Part shown: piece after piece, positions 1 through 7,626 of the stretch
How positions within the stretch are numbered: position 1 is the stretch's first letter
Layout: the number at the start of each line of letters is the position of its first letter
NCBI RefSeq assembly: GCF_026151205.1
Contig: NW_026971941.1
Location: forward strand, 1-15,975
DNA: 15,975 nucleotides
DNA from: Bolinopsis microptera
Lineage: Eukaryota > Ctenophora > Tentaculata > Lobata > Bolinopsidae
Direction of reading: 5' to 3'
Program-made: the position numbers and the translations under genes
Notes under the pieces: model-generated
Database searches by the model: none
What the model was told of the DNA's origin: nothing
Seen by the model: the letters and a program-made list of their open reading frames with translations, nothing else

Positions 1-212
1 TTCGTACGCGTAGGGCGCGAGGTATTTTTTAAGTATTTTTAACAAATCCACGGTGCGCGCGAGGTAGGTATTTGGAGGTTGTGTGAGCTGGCAGCAAGAT
101 GTTAGACCTTGCTGCAGGCCCTGCAGCCAGATGATATGACCTTGCAGCGAGCTCATATTGAGCTCGCGACCAGATGATACGACCTTGCTGCGAGATGATA
201 TTTTTGACAGGG
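1..212. repeat. Left flank: imperfect minisatellite next to the satellite array
   Basis: No gene is visible. A motif reading roughly AGATGATAYGACCTTGCTGC recurs at about 97, 129 and 172, with a partial copy at 193, so spacing is irregular (32 and 43 bases). A second short direct repeat, GCGCGAGGTA, occurs at 15 and 57. A perfect 9 bp inverted repeat (GCGAGCTCA, loop TAT) lies at 147-167. This stretch is richer in GC than the satellite that follows. The change to satellite sequence at about 213 is abrupt, so this is probably where the array ends. Confidence 0.5.
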
Positions 213-642
213 TATGGAAACGTCCGAGGGGCTAGTTAAAGAATTCAACTTGGAAGTTTAGTCACAGTTCAATAAAAATTACTGCCACTAAAAGTAAAAG
301 CCAATGATTAGTGTACTCTACGCATTCAATTATAACAATTTACTTGGTTAGCAAATCGCGTGATATCTCTGGAATTATCACCATGGTAACTAGGAGGTGT
401 TCAAACTCAAAAGATTTACTTTACAAACTCAGAAGATTTATTTTACAAACTGAGGTTTATGTTTTAATACACAAATGGGTTATTGTTATTATAAGCAAAT
501 CGTTCAGTACACACTGAGTGTAAACGGATGTATGGGAATTGGGACACACCTTAGAAACACTTAATAGCTTATCGTAGTAGCCTTACATTTAATAACCGAT
601 ATATAACTGGTGTCCCTCACGTTATTATATCAGGTCTGTTAC
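213..642 (+). repeat. Satellite copy 1 (type A)
   Basis: Full 430 bp unit. Type A bases are GGTTAGCAAATCG in the middle and AATAGCTTATCG near the end. It has two copies of the 22 bp subrepeat, the second altered (AACTCAGAAGATTTATTTTA). It is preceded by GACAGGG in place of the usual CAGGTCTSTTAC, so it is the edge unit. Confidence 0.9.
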
Positions 643-1038
643 TATGGAAACGTCCGAGGGACTAGTTAAAGAATTCAACTTGGAAGTTTAGTCACAGTTC
701 AATAAAAATTACTGCCACTAAAAGTAAAAGCCAATGATTAGTGTACTCTACGCATTCAATTATAACAATTTACTTGGTTACCAAATCGCGTGATATCTCT
801 GGAATTATCACCATGGTAACTAGGAGGTGTTCAAACTCAAAAGATTTACTTTACAAACTGAGGTCTATGTTTTAATACACAAATGGGTTCTTGTTATTAT
901 AAGCAAATCGTTCAGTACACACTGAGTGTAAACGGATGTATGGGAATTGGGACACACCTTATAAACACTTAATAGCTAATCGTAGTAGCCTTACATTTAA
1001 TAACCGATATATAACTGGTGTCCCTCACGTTATTATAT
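643..1038 (+). repeat. Satellite copy 2 (type B), split by the TIR element
   Basis: Type B bases: preceded by GGTCTGTTAC, GGTTACCAAATCG in the middle, AATAGCTAATCG near the end. It has only one 22 bp subrepeat, hence its shorter length. The 2185 bp element at 1039-3223 interrupts it at ATTATAT; its last 12 bases resume at 3228-3239. Confidence 0.9.
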
Positions 1039-1073
1039 GGACACGTTCATTTGAGTTTGAGGATATTGGTAAA
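1039..1073 (+). repeat. Left terminal inverted repeat of the 2185 bp element
   Basis: 35 bases identical to the reverse complement of the right end. Pairing stops where left reads C and right (complemented) reads T. Perfect TIRs suggest recent mobility. Confidence 0.9.
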
Positions 1074-1240
1074 CAAAAATAATAGCGTTTTTGACGATAG
1101 TGGCTTAATTTTGACATCTATTAACCTAGCACGTTCAGAAGTTCTGAACATTAGCCACGTAACCCATACTCCCATATGCACCGCTCAGAAAGAAAATCTA
1201 TTGTTGTTAGGCACTATAATGTTTCAAATGTCACATTTTG

Positions 1241-3169
1241 TGTGACTTAGTTAACTGCAGTTGTCTAATTATCATTCCTTGGTCTGAAATATAGTAAATT
1301 AGGTCAATCTAACAATTATGATACAACATTGGTTAATGGGCACGGATCGAACGGTTACAAGGCAATATTTGGGTAACTTTGTCACACTCATGATACCATA
1401 CCTCTATTCTACTGTGAGGTGTCCTAAAAACCCTTTCAACTCATTATTTTATGGTTGCTCTACCAAGCATAGCCCTAAAATATGTTGTTTTGAATAGTTA
1501 GCTAATACAGGCACTTGGTTATTGGGAAATGAGGTTAATTCTGTCACAATATATGAAATTTAAAATTTTGGGCGAATAATTTATATCTGATTTTGGTTTG
1601 AAAGGCGGGAAAATTTTATATGATGACAATGTAGTTGATGCAAGTTAAGATCAGTTGATGTTTACATTGTCACAAAAAATTATACGAAATCGTAAATAGA
1701 TTAAAAACAATCATTATAGAATGAAATAGTCTCTTATAATAACTCTTATAATAACTGATGTGACAAAGTAAACATGTCTTGCCCCTATTTTGAAGATCTA
1801 TATTCTATACCTCTATTAGAATATTGTCCAGAACATCAGAGCTTAAGTTTAAACAATTTTAGGTTAAATTTGTCAAAGTCACTAAAAATGTGACAAAATT
1901 AACTTTTCATGCCCCAACAATTTCAAGATAGTGTGTAAAAATTAGCATAGGCTGCTTTATTACCTATATAAATCAAGATCCAAACTACAAAAATTATATG
2001 TTAATGTGATGACGATTACCTAACTCTTATAATAACTGATGTGACAAAGTAAACATGTCTTGCCCCTATTTTGAAGATCTATAACTCTATTAGAATTCAA
2101 CATTCTTTCAGAAACGATTGGAAGAATATTGTCCAGAACATAAGAACTCAATTTTTAAAATTTAGATTTATTTGTCAAAGACATTGAAAATGTGACAAAA
2201 TTAACTTTCCCTGCCCCAACAGTATCAAGATAGTGTGTTAAAATTGGCATAGGATTTATTACAGGTATATTAAAGTATTAATCGATCCAAACTACGAAAA
2301 ATATCTTTTGATCTGATGACGATTACCTAACTCTAATAATAACTGATGTGACAAAGTAAACATGTCTTGTCCCTATTTTGAAGAACTATACCTTTATTAG
2401 AATACTATGTAACTTTATCATCAAAAATATTTCGATAAACTAGTTATTTTGCCAGCAAGGAGCTAACAGAGTTATAATAATTTTTTTGTGACGAAATTAC
2501 CCTATTTTTGACCATGTAGCGGTAGTTTAATTGTGACACTGTTAACATATTACCACCTGATAATGATTTATGTGACTGGTGCATGGTACTAGCAGTGTTG
2601 TTTGATCCATAGTACGTATAATATAAGGGGTTTAAGCTGGTATATCATTATTTGTTCAATTTCACACATGTTCAGATATTATAAAGATTATGTGACAAAG
2701 TAAACTTGGTTGTGCCTTCTGTGTTTTAATTCCTTACGACTATATGATATAATAACAATTCCCAGCACTTCCAGGCCATCAAATAAACTTACACTACTCA
2801 GCATTGCTTATCAGGGTGCCCTAAACATTCATCACATATTTTCTTTAATGTGTGACAGAGTAAACCTGAATGCACCATCTAACGAAAAAAGTCGTCAAAT
2901 ATGTAGGTAATGGTCATATGTTCCCATCCAATCAACTGGACACTCAAAAATTTGGTCAAAAACGGCAGCAAGGGGTCCATATTTACTCCGTCACATGTTT
3001 ATAGTGTGACAATGTAACCATTTCCGTGCCGGCCGTATTTAAGCGATATCTTATCACCTGATTAAGATATCGTTATGTGACAAAGTTAGCCTAGAGGATG
3101 AGACGATTATCCTAACCATCAAGGGTTTAAGTAATTTCATAGTGTGACAAAGTCAACTACACTGTGCCT
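1241..3169. repeat. Dispersed TGTGACAAAGTWAAC motif cluster, ~16 copies
   Basis: Plus-strand copies start at 1241, 1759, 1889, 2040, 2191, 2347, 2487, 2532, 2691, 2851, 3005, 3076 and 3143. Minus-strand copies lie at 1372-1386, 1533-1548 and 1660-1674. TGTGAC is invariant; the rest is close to AAAGTWAAC. Many copies continue through about seven free bases to TGCC or TGCCCC, making a 27 bp motif. The core contains TGACNNNGTNA, partly palindromic like a dimer-binding site. Three copies come from the ~300 bp tandem duplication, but the others sit in unrelated sequence. A transposase or host-factor binding array is an inference. Confidence 0.75.
1740..2404 (+). repeat. Tandem duplication inside the TIR element, ~281-306 bp units
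   Basis: Three successive units begin with TAACTCT...AATAACTGATGTGAC at about 1740, 2021 and 2327 (third partial). Each carries the motif with CATGTCTTGYCCCTATTTTG. Units one and two also share GAATATTGTCCAGAACAT, a second motif copy in the form TGTGACAAAATTAAC, and GATGACGATTACCTAAC. The second unit has about 25 extra bases (a stretch ending AAACGATTGGAA). Confidence 0.8.
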
Positions 3170-3188
3170 TTTAATAGGGTCACTTATA

Positions 3189-3223
3189 TTTACCAATATC
3201 CTCAAACTCAAATGAACGTGTCC
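3189..3223 (-). repeat. Right terminal inverted repeat of the 2185 bp element
   Basis: Exact reverse complement of 1039-1073, running from TTTACCAATATCC to GAACGTGTCC. The ATAT after it is the second copy of the target site (or A plus TA). Confidence 0.9.
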
Positions 3224-3239
3224 ATATCAGGTCTCTTAC

Positions 3240-3669
3240 TATGGAAACGTCCGAGGGGCTAGTTAAAGAATTCAACTTGGAAGTTTAGTCACAGTTCAAT
3301 AAAAATTACTGCCACTAAAAGTAAAAGCCAATGATTAGTGTACTCTACGCATTCAATTATAACAATTTACTTGGTTAGCTAATCGCGTGAAATCTCTGGA
3401 ATTATCACCATGGTAACTAGGAGGTGTTCAAACTCAAAACATTTACTTTACAAACTCAAAAGATTTACTTTACAAACTGAGGTCTATGTTTTAATACACA
3501 AATGTGTTCTTGTTATTATAAGCAAATCGTTCAGTACACACTGAGTGTAAACGGATGTATGGGAATTGGGACACACCTTAGAAACACTTAATAGCTTATC
3601 GTAGTAGCCTTACATTTAATAACCGATATATAACTGGTGTGCCTCACGTTATTATATCAGGTCTGTTAC
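3240..3669 (+). repeat. Satellite copy 3 (type A)
   Basis: 430 bp unit with type A bases (preceded by GGTCTCTTAC, GGTTAGCTAATCG, AATAGCTTATCG). It has two 22 bp subrepeats, the first with a G-to-C change (AAAACATTTAC). The inner stem GTGATA is changed to GTGAAA. Confidence 0.9.
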
Positions 3670-4396
3670 TATGGAAACGTCCGAGGGGCTAGTTAAAGAA
3701 TTCAACTTGGAAGTTTAGTCACAGTTCAATAAAAATTACTGCCACTAAAAGTAAAAGCCAATGATTAGTGTACTCTACGCATTCAATTATAACAATTTAA
3801 TTGGTTACCAAATCGCGTGATATCTCTGGAATTATCACCATGGTTACTAGGAGGTGTTCAAACTCAAAAGATTTACTTTACAAACTCAAAAGATTTACTT
3901 TACAAACTGAGGTTTATGTTTTAATACACAAATGGGTTCTTGTTATTATAAGCAAATCGTTCAGTACACACTGAGTGTAAACGGATGTATGGGAATTGGG
4001 ACACACCTTAGAAACACTTAATAGCTAATCGTAGTAGCCTTACATTTAATAACCGATATATAACTGGTGCAGTGGCGTAACGTTGCCTGTTGGCGCCCCC
4101 CTGCCGAAAAGGCGCCCCCCTGTTGGCGCCCCCTCCCCTTTTGGTGCCCCTCCCTAAAATTGAACAAATTAGGTGATTTTAGAGGATACGCCGGTAAAAT
4201 CTCTAAAAAAGTGTGTATTTAGAGCAAAACGCGCAGTTTTGCTAGTACTTTAGTTAAGTTTTCGAAATTGTCCCACATTCAAACGACAATTTGGCGCCCC
4301 CCTAAGACGGCGCCCCCCTGCACAGCGGGGTCAGCAGGGCCCTTCGTTACGCCACTGTTACTGGTGTCCCTCACGTTATTATATCAGGTCTCTTAC
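3670..4396 (+). repeat. Satellite copy 4 (type B), split by the hAT MITE
   Basis: Type B unit (preceded by GGTCTGTTAC, GGTTACCAAATCG, ATAGCTAATCG) with private changes TTAATTGG and CATGGTTACTAG, which copy 5 shares. The MITE at 4070-4357 interrupts it after AACTGGTG, and the unit resumes after the duplicated target at 4358-4366. Removing 297 bases restores a 430 bp period. Confidence 0.9.
4070..4357. mobile_element. hAT-type MITE, 288 bp, in satellite copy 4
   Basis: The ends are perfect 13 bp inverted repeats, CAGTGGCGTAACG at 4070-4082 and its complement at 4345-4357. CAGTGGCGTA-type ends are typical of hAT elements. Left flank TAACTGGTG (4061-4069) and right flank TTACTGGTG (4358-4366) match with one mismatch over nine bases, close to the 8 bp duplication expected of hAT. 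There is no coding capacity. Several copies of GGCGCCCCCC lie just inside both ends (for example at 4093, 4111 and 4293), in contrast to the AT-rich satellite. Confidence 0.85.
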
Positions 4397-4823
4397 TATG
4401 AAAACGTCCGAGGGGCTAGTTAAAGAATTCAACTTGGAAGTTTAGTCACAGTTCAATAAAAATTACTGCCACTAAAAGTAAAAGCCAATGATTAGTGTAC
4501 TCTACGCATTCAATTATAACAATTTAATTGGTTACCAAATCGCGTGATATCTCTGGAATTATCACCATGGTTACTAGGAGGTGTTCAAACTCAAAAGATT
4601 TACTTTACAAACTCAAAAGATTTACTTTACAAACTGAGGTCTATGTTTTAATACACAAATGGGTTCTTGTTATTATAAGCAAACCTTTCAGTACACACTG
4701 AGTGTAAACGGATGTATGGGAATTGGGACACACCTTAGATACAATTAATAACTTAACACATCAGCCTTATATTTAATAACCGATATATAACTGGTGTCCC
4801 TCACGTTGTATCAGGTCTGTTAC
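4397..4823 (+). repeat. Satellite copy 5 (mixed type)
   Basis: Its lead-in is type A (GGTCTCTTAC), but its middle carries the type B and copy-4-specific bases (TTAATTGGTTACC, CATGGTTACTAG). Its last ~80 bases are diverged (AACTTAACACATCAGCC). Two 22 bp subrepeats are present. The mixture suggests gene conversion or unequal exchange with copy 4. Confidence 0.88.
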
Positions 4824-4982
4824 TGTGGAATAACGTCCGAGGGGCAAGTTAAAGAATTCAACTTGGAAGTTTAGTCACAGTTCATTATTTGGTAAAATGA
4901 ACAGGGACTCCATGTAATGCCGTTAATAAAAATTACTGCCACTGGATCACAAGTGTGTCACGTCATTTCTAGCCAATGATTT
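4824..4982 (+). repeat. Satellite copy 6, decayed and truncated
   Basis: The first 60 bases match the unit with point changes (TGTGGAATAACGTCCG). About 40 foreign bases follow the GTCACAGTTCA match; then AATAAAAATTACTGCCACT resumes, followed by another break and a last match at GCCAATGATT. Beyond about 4982 no satellite sequence is seen. Decay at the array edge is usual, because edge units escape homogenisation. Confidence 0.8.
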
Positions 4983-5160
4983 AGATTATTATTATCATAC
5001 GATATTTGGAGTACCTGCAGCATAAGGAGAACTCGAAATTCTAGTCTTGAACATTTAGTTCAAGGGATATAGTTATAGCAAAAACGATCGGGTTAGGTGA
5101 TAGGTCGCATCAACAATGCCAATAGCAAAAATATGTTTGATCTTCAAAATTAATTGTACA
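4983..5160. other. Unassigned sequence after the satellite
   Basis: No repeat or gene is recognised. A short plus-strand frame opens at ATGCCAATAGC (5116) and runs to a strong donor-like AAG|GTAAGC at about 5164. It is too short (16 codons) to call as an exon, and it overlaps the end of the minus-strand candidate exon. Confidence 0.3.
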
Positions 5161-5317
5161 CTAAGGTAAGCGAAAAAAACCTTCATTTACATTGGCATGC
5201 ACCACAATATTCGTTTGTTCATCTGCATATGCAGGTAACAGCTTAATTATGGCCCACTGAATCTGACTGAATGACTGAACCGTAATATTGATTGATGATA
5301 CACCGGTCAGATTGAAT
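5161..5317 (-). CDS. Candidate terminal exon, unknown extracellular-type protein
   Basis: I do not recognise the protein. On the minus strand a strong acceptor (TTTGTTTGATTGTTTCCAG) ends at 5318. The frame after it is open for about 50 codons to a TAG at 5163-5161. The peptide (FNLTGVSSINITVQSF..., ending EGFFRLP) carries two N-glycosylation sequons (NLT, NIT) and has the composition of an extracellular beta-domain. No upstream exon was identified. A 54-codon open frame lies upstream on the same strand, starting at the ATG of CTATGCGCGG (about 5558), but no good donor joins it. An alternative ending at the donor-like GCCAAT|GTAAAT is possible, and so is plain chance. Confidence 0.25.
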
Positions 5318-5544
5318 CTGGAAACAATCAAACAAATGACATGCAACTCAGCAAGCGATCAAATTAAAGCTGGAAGTGAATAGAATCTGTTATCAAATGT
5401 TAAGCTTAATTTCAATACGGTCATAGACAGCGAACAAAACAACAGTGAATCGATTATAAACTGCGTGAGGAAGTGAAGTTACAGAGCCAGACAAAATTGA
5501 TGAGCGCTCGATTTTATCACAGAATTTCGAACTGCAGAGTGATT

Positions 5545-5612
5545 TTACGCCGCGCATAGCTCACGTGACTCAATATAAGCTCTCCTATTGGCGCAAACGT
5601 CTCAGCCAATCA
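5545..5612. promoter_or_regulatory. Promoter-like cluster: E-box, AP-1-like site, TATA-like, two CCAAT boxes
   Basis: Within 50 bases lie CACGTG (5562-5567), TGACTCA overlapping it (5566-5572), TATAAG (5574-5579), ATTGG (5587-5591, an inverted CCAAT) and AGCCAATCAG (5604-5612), which fits the NF-Y consensus. The surrounding 5530-5760 is richer in CpG than the neighbouring DNA. On the minus strand it could drive the candidate exon at 5317-5161. No convincing gene starts on the plus side. Clustering of these short sites may be chance. Confidence 0.3.
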
Positions 5613-5653
5613 GCATCTACGGCACTTTTCTGCCGTAATTGAGTCGTATTTCT

Positions 5654-5717
5654 ACCTACCAGGACCGTCGACGAGTCCAACTCGGCGCGCGTCCTGGTAG
5701 GTTGTAAACCTACAAGT
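5654..5717. repeat. Nested hairpin, 12 bp outer stem
   Basis: ACCTACCAGGAC (5654-5665) is the exact complement of GTCCTGGTAGGT (5691-5702). The 25-base loop contains a second stem, CGAGT/ACTCG, with loop CCA. The right arm can instead pair with AACCTAC just downstream (GTAGGTT-GTA-AACCTAC), giving two mutually exclusive folds. No tRNA, 5S rRNA or snRNA consensus is recognised. Confidence 0.6.
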
Positions 5718-7175
5718 TTATGACCATTAATATAGCCTGGGTTCCCCAGATTACAGATAAGCGCCAAGTTGAATTTGATAATCGTCGACGGTCTAATTGA
5801 AACAAATATTTTACAAGTATCAGTACCACCCGTTAAATTTTATACTACCGGACGGTGGGCGCACGTGCAAGGGCTTTGGTTAGAGCAACGCCGCGGCCGC
5901 CGCGTGAACTATCATTTTTGCTTTGCTCGCGCTTTGAAAAAAGATTTTAATGCTTAATGCTTTGCTTTTTGCTTCGCCGAGCAACGATGTGGAATTGGGA
6001 TATCGTCAATGAACATTGAACAGTAATCAAACAAGCGCGCACCTGTAGTGGCATTACCTTGCTCTATCCACTTTACTTGCGCACTTGTGCGCAGCAAACG
6101 CTATCGCATAGGGGGTATATGCACGATAAAAATAAACTTGCTTGGATTTTTAAAAATTTTGTACCACTGTTTTCTAAAGACTGTGAGAATTTTCACAATA
6201 CCAAATTTGTTATACCTTTCTGGAAAGATCATTGAGTTCTGCCTAGGTGCCATATTTGATGGTGCGCGGCTTTTGGAGCAAAAGTAGCTGTAAAAATGTG
6301 TAAAAGTCGCGTAATTTGACCAAATTCGTTGATTTTTGTCGTATTATTCAGATATATCTAGCTTCGGTTCCTTGAATGAGATCATTCTGAAAATTGGCGA
6401 CGACCTTCCAATAGGGCATTCACAACTGCCCGAAAAATTTGGTGGATATCGAAGTTGATATAGTGTTCCAAATGGCGCACTACCAGTACCTACGGCTATA
6501 CAATTAACGTGGTCGTTTTTCAGCCGGAGGACGGGTAGAATTAAATAAATTTGTGTGCTGTTGCACAGTGAACTAGTCTCGCAATTGTTGCACCGCAGTG
6601 CACCAGCACATGAGTACATCTTGTCACACGTTGCAGACCTGCCGCGCAGAGGCTTATGCCACGATACTAGTGAAAATCACCACTTAGTGAAACGACTATG
6701 TATGGGGGTCGCGACGTGATACAAAGCACATCGATATCATTATTTTTTTTCAAAAGTCTTAGATTGGAACTAAAAGCAACGATAAAATTTATTTGGAAAA
6801 ATTAAATTAAAGACTAATCTAGAATAAAATGTAAATCGTTTCTAATTTATAATAACAGAAATATTAAATATATCCTCTTTTTTGTTTTTAAACTTAAAAA
6901 CCTATTTATTTGAAGTATTTATTAAAATGTTTTCTTTTTTCGTTTCAAAATATTAAAAAATATAAATATTCATTTTTCAAACAACTTATTTTAATCAGGT
7001 ACGTCGACACTGATCATAGTGGCATTACACATTATATTAGCAAAAATTAGCTATCAATTAGTTAATTAATATGGGTCAGTAAAATAACTGTTAGTGTTCA
7101 AAATAGCTCTTGATCTAATCAGAGTCAGTAAAACATAGTCATAAATGTTTAGAATGTTCTAAAACAGATTACTAT
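5718..7175. other. Intergenic, no supported gene; GC-rich patch then AT-rich tract
   Basis: 5860-5910 is a CpG-rich patch with a GCGGCCGC site and precedes a run of related short words (GCTTTGCTTTTTGCTTCGCC and similar, 5920-5980). A small inverted repeat TGCGCAC/GTGCGCA lies near 6078-6093. 6100-6620 is mid-GC and could be an old transposon remnant, but no ends or domains are seen; open frames up to 91 codons there look like chance. 6735-6995 is a strongly AT-rich stretch with T- and A-runs. Confidence 0.45.
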
Positions 7176-7181
7176 TTTATT
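7176..7181 (-). terminator. Candidate polyadenylation signal AATAAA of the pentraxin-like gene
   Basis: TTTATT on the plus strand reads AATAAA on the minus strand, about 350 bases past the stop codon at 7535. No closer canonical hexamer was seen. Confidence 0.3.
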
Positions 7182-7503
7182 ATGGAAACTGGTTGCTAAA
7201 GCTTTAAAGCCCTGACACCATACTAATCCCATGATACGTAGCAGAAAAAGTAGATCCTCGTTTCCAAATGAGTAACCAGGCAGCCATTGTAAGAACTTTG
7301 TACTTTGTAGTAGTACCTGACGAGAATGCGATTTATAGGAATATCAAACATTTCATTTTCACCAACCAGGGACAATCAAGAGCTACGACCAGTAATATTG
7401 ACAGTAATTAACAATTTTAAAAGTTTCAATCAGAAAACCTAATTAATAAGACGTAGATATCATGAAAATAATTAAAATCAATGTACCGCGCGGTAAGTTA
7501 ATG

Positions 7504-7525
7504 CTCTCTCTTTCTTTCTTTCTTT
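7504..7525. repeat. Microsatellite (CT)3(CTTT)4 in the 3' UTR
   Basis: Three CT units then four perfect CTTT units at 7510-7525. On the minus strand it is a GAAA run starting about 10 bases after the stop codon of the pentraxin-like gene. Confidence 0.85.
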
Positions 7526-7534
7526 GACTAGTGT

Positions 7535-7626
7535 TTAGCTGCTGTCATCTTCCTCTGCAGGCATAGGGTGGTAGGTTTTGAAATGAGCTATGATATTCTC
7601 CGTGATCGGTGTGCCAACGAAATGGT
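7535..7626 (-). other. Exon 2 of the pentraxin-like gene (30 codons plus stop)
   Basis: It follows the acceptor AATTTATTTGCAG. The frame carried over from exon 1 gives D-HFVGTPITENIIAH..., then a tyrosine- and acid-containing tail and TAA. Without splicing, exon 1 would run into intron-coded residues ending ...FFLDLV, so this exon supplies a plausible natural C-terminus. Confidence 0.75.

Larger units (their letters stand above)
1039..3223. mobile_element. Non-autonomous DNA transposon, 2185 bp, 35 bp perfect TIRs
   Basis: The first 35 bases (1039-1073, beginning GGACACGTTCATTTGAG) are the exact reverse complement of 3189-3223. The flanks read TTATTATAT before and ATATCAGG after, whereas undisturbed satellite copies read TTATTATATCAGG. 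The insertion therefore made either a 4 bp ATAT duplication, or a TA duplication if the ends are TGGACAC and GTGTCCA. TA would point to Tc1/mariner-like transposition and 4 bp to a Sola-like or similar group; the sequence alone cannot decide. No frame longer than about 75 codons exists inside, so it cannot make a transposase. The interior carries ~300 bp tandem units and a dispersed 15-27 bp motif. Confidence 0.88.
213..4982 (+). repeat. Tandem satellite array, ~430 bp unit, six copies
   Basis: Near-identical head-to-tail copies begin (anchor TATGGAAACGTCCG) at 213, 643, 3240, 3670, 4397 and, diverged, 4824. After removing two inserted transposons and their target duplications, the spacing is 430, 408, 430, 430 and 427 bases. 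The 408 is explained by loss of one 22 bp subrepeat in copy 2. No long reading frame is shared by the copies, so this is satellite DNA and not a gene cluster. The high identity of copies 1-5 implies recent amplification or homogenisation. Diagnostic bases alternate between copies, giving a dimeric higher-order unit. Confidence 0.93.

Noticed and set aside
768-826. Nested stem in the satellite unit (GTTACCA...TGGTAAC around GTGATA...TATCAC)
   Set aside because: Both stems are perfect only in copy 2. Copies 1, 3, 4 and 5 break the outer stem, and copy 3 also the inner one, with no compensating changes, so structure is not being kept.
213-1038. Hammerhead ribozyme in the satellite unit (GGAAACGTCC resembles the GAAAC...GTC side of the core)
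   Set aside because: The essential CUGANGA core is not found at a suitable distance on either strand, so the unit does not fit a retrozyme-type repeat.
1759-2873. Peptide repeat C-D-K-V-N-x-x-C-P encoded by the TGTGAC motif
   Set aside because: The first two codons never vary at third positions, stops separate the copies, and copies occur on both strands; a DNA motif explains it better.
213-4396. Satellite copies as LTRs flanking the 2185 bp element
   Set aside because: Copies occur in tandem on both sides and the element has its own TIRs and an empty-site match, so it inserted into a pre-existing array.
5769-5957. 62-codon plus-strand frame in the CpG-rich patch
   Set aside because: It starts on TTG, not ATG, and the arginine-rich part just reflects the GCGGCCGC-type composition.
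6344-6619. 91-codon minus-strand frame
   Set aside because: No signal peptide, domain or splice context is seen, and cysteines are scattered without a known pattern. Treated as chance in mid-GC DNA.
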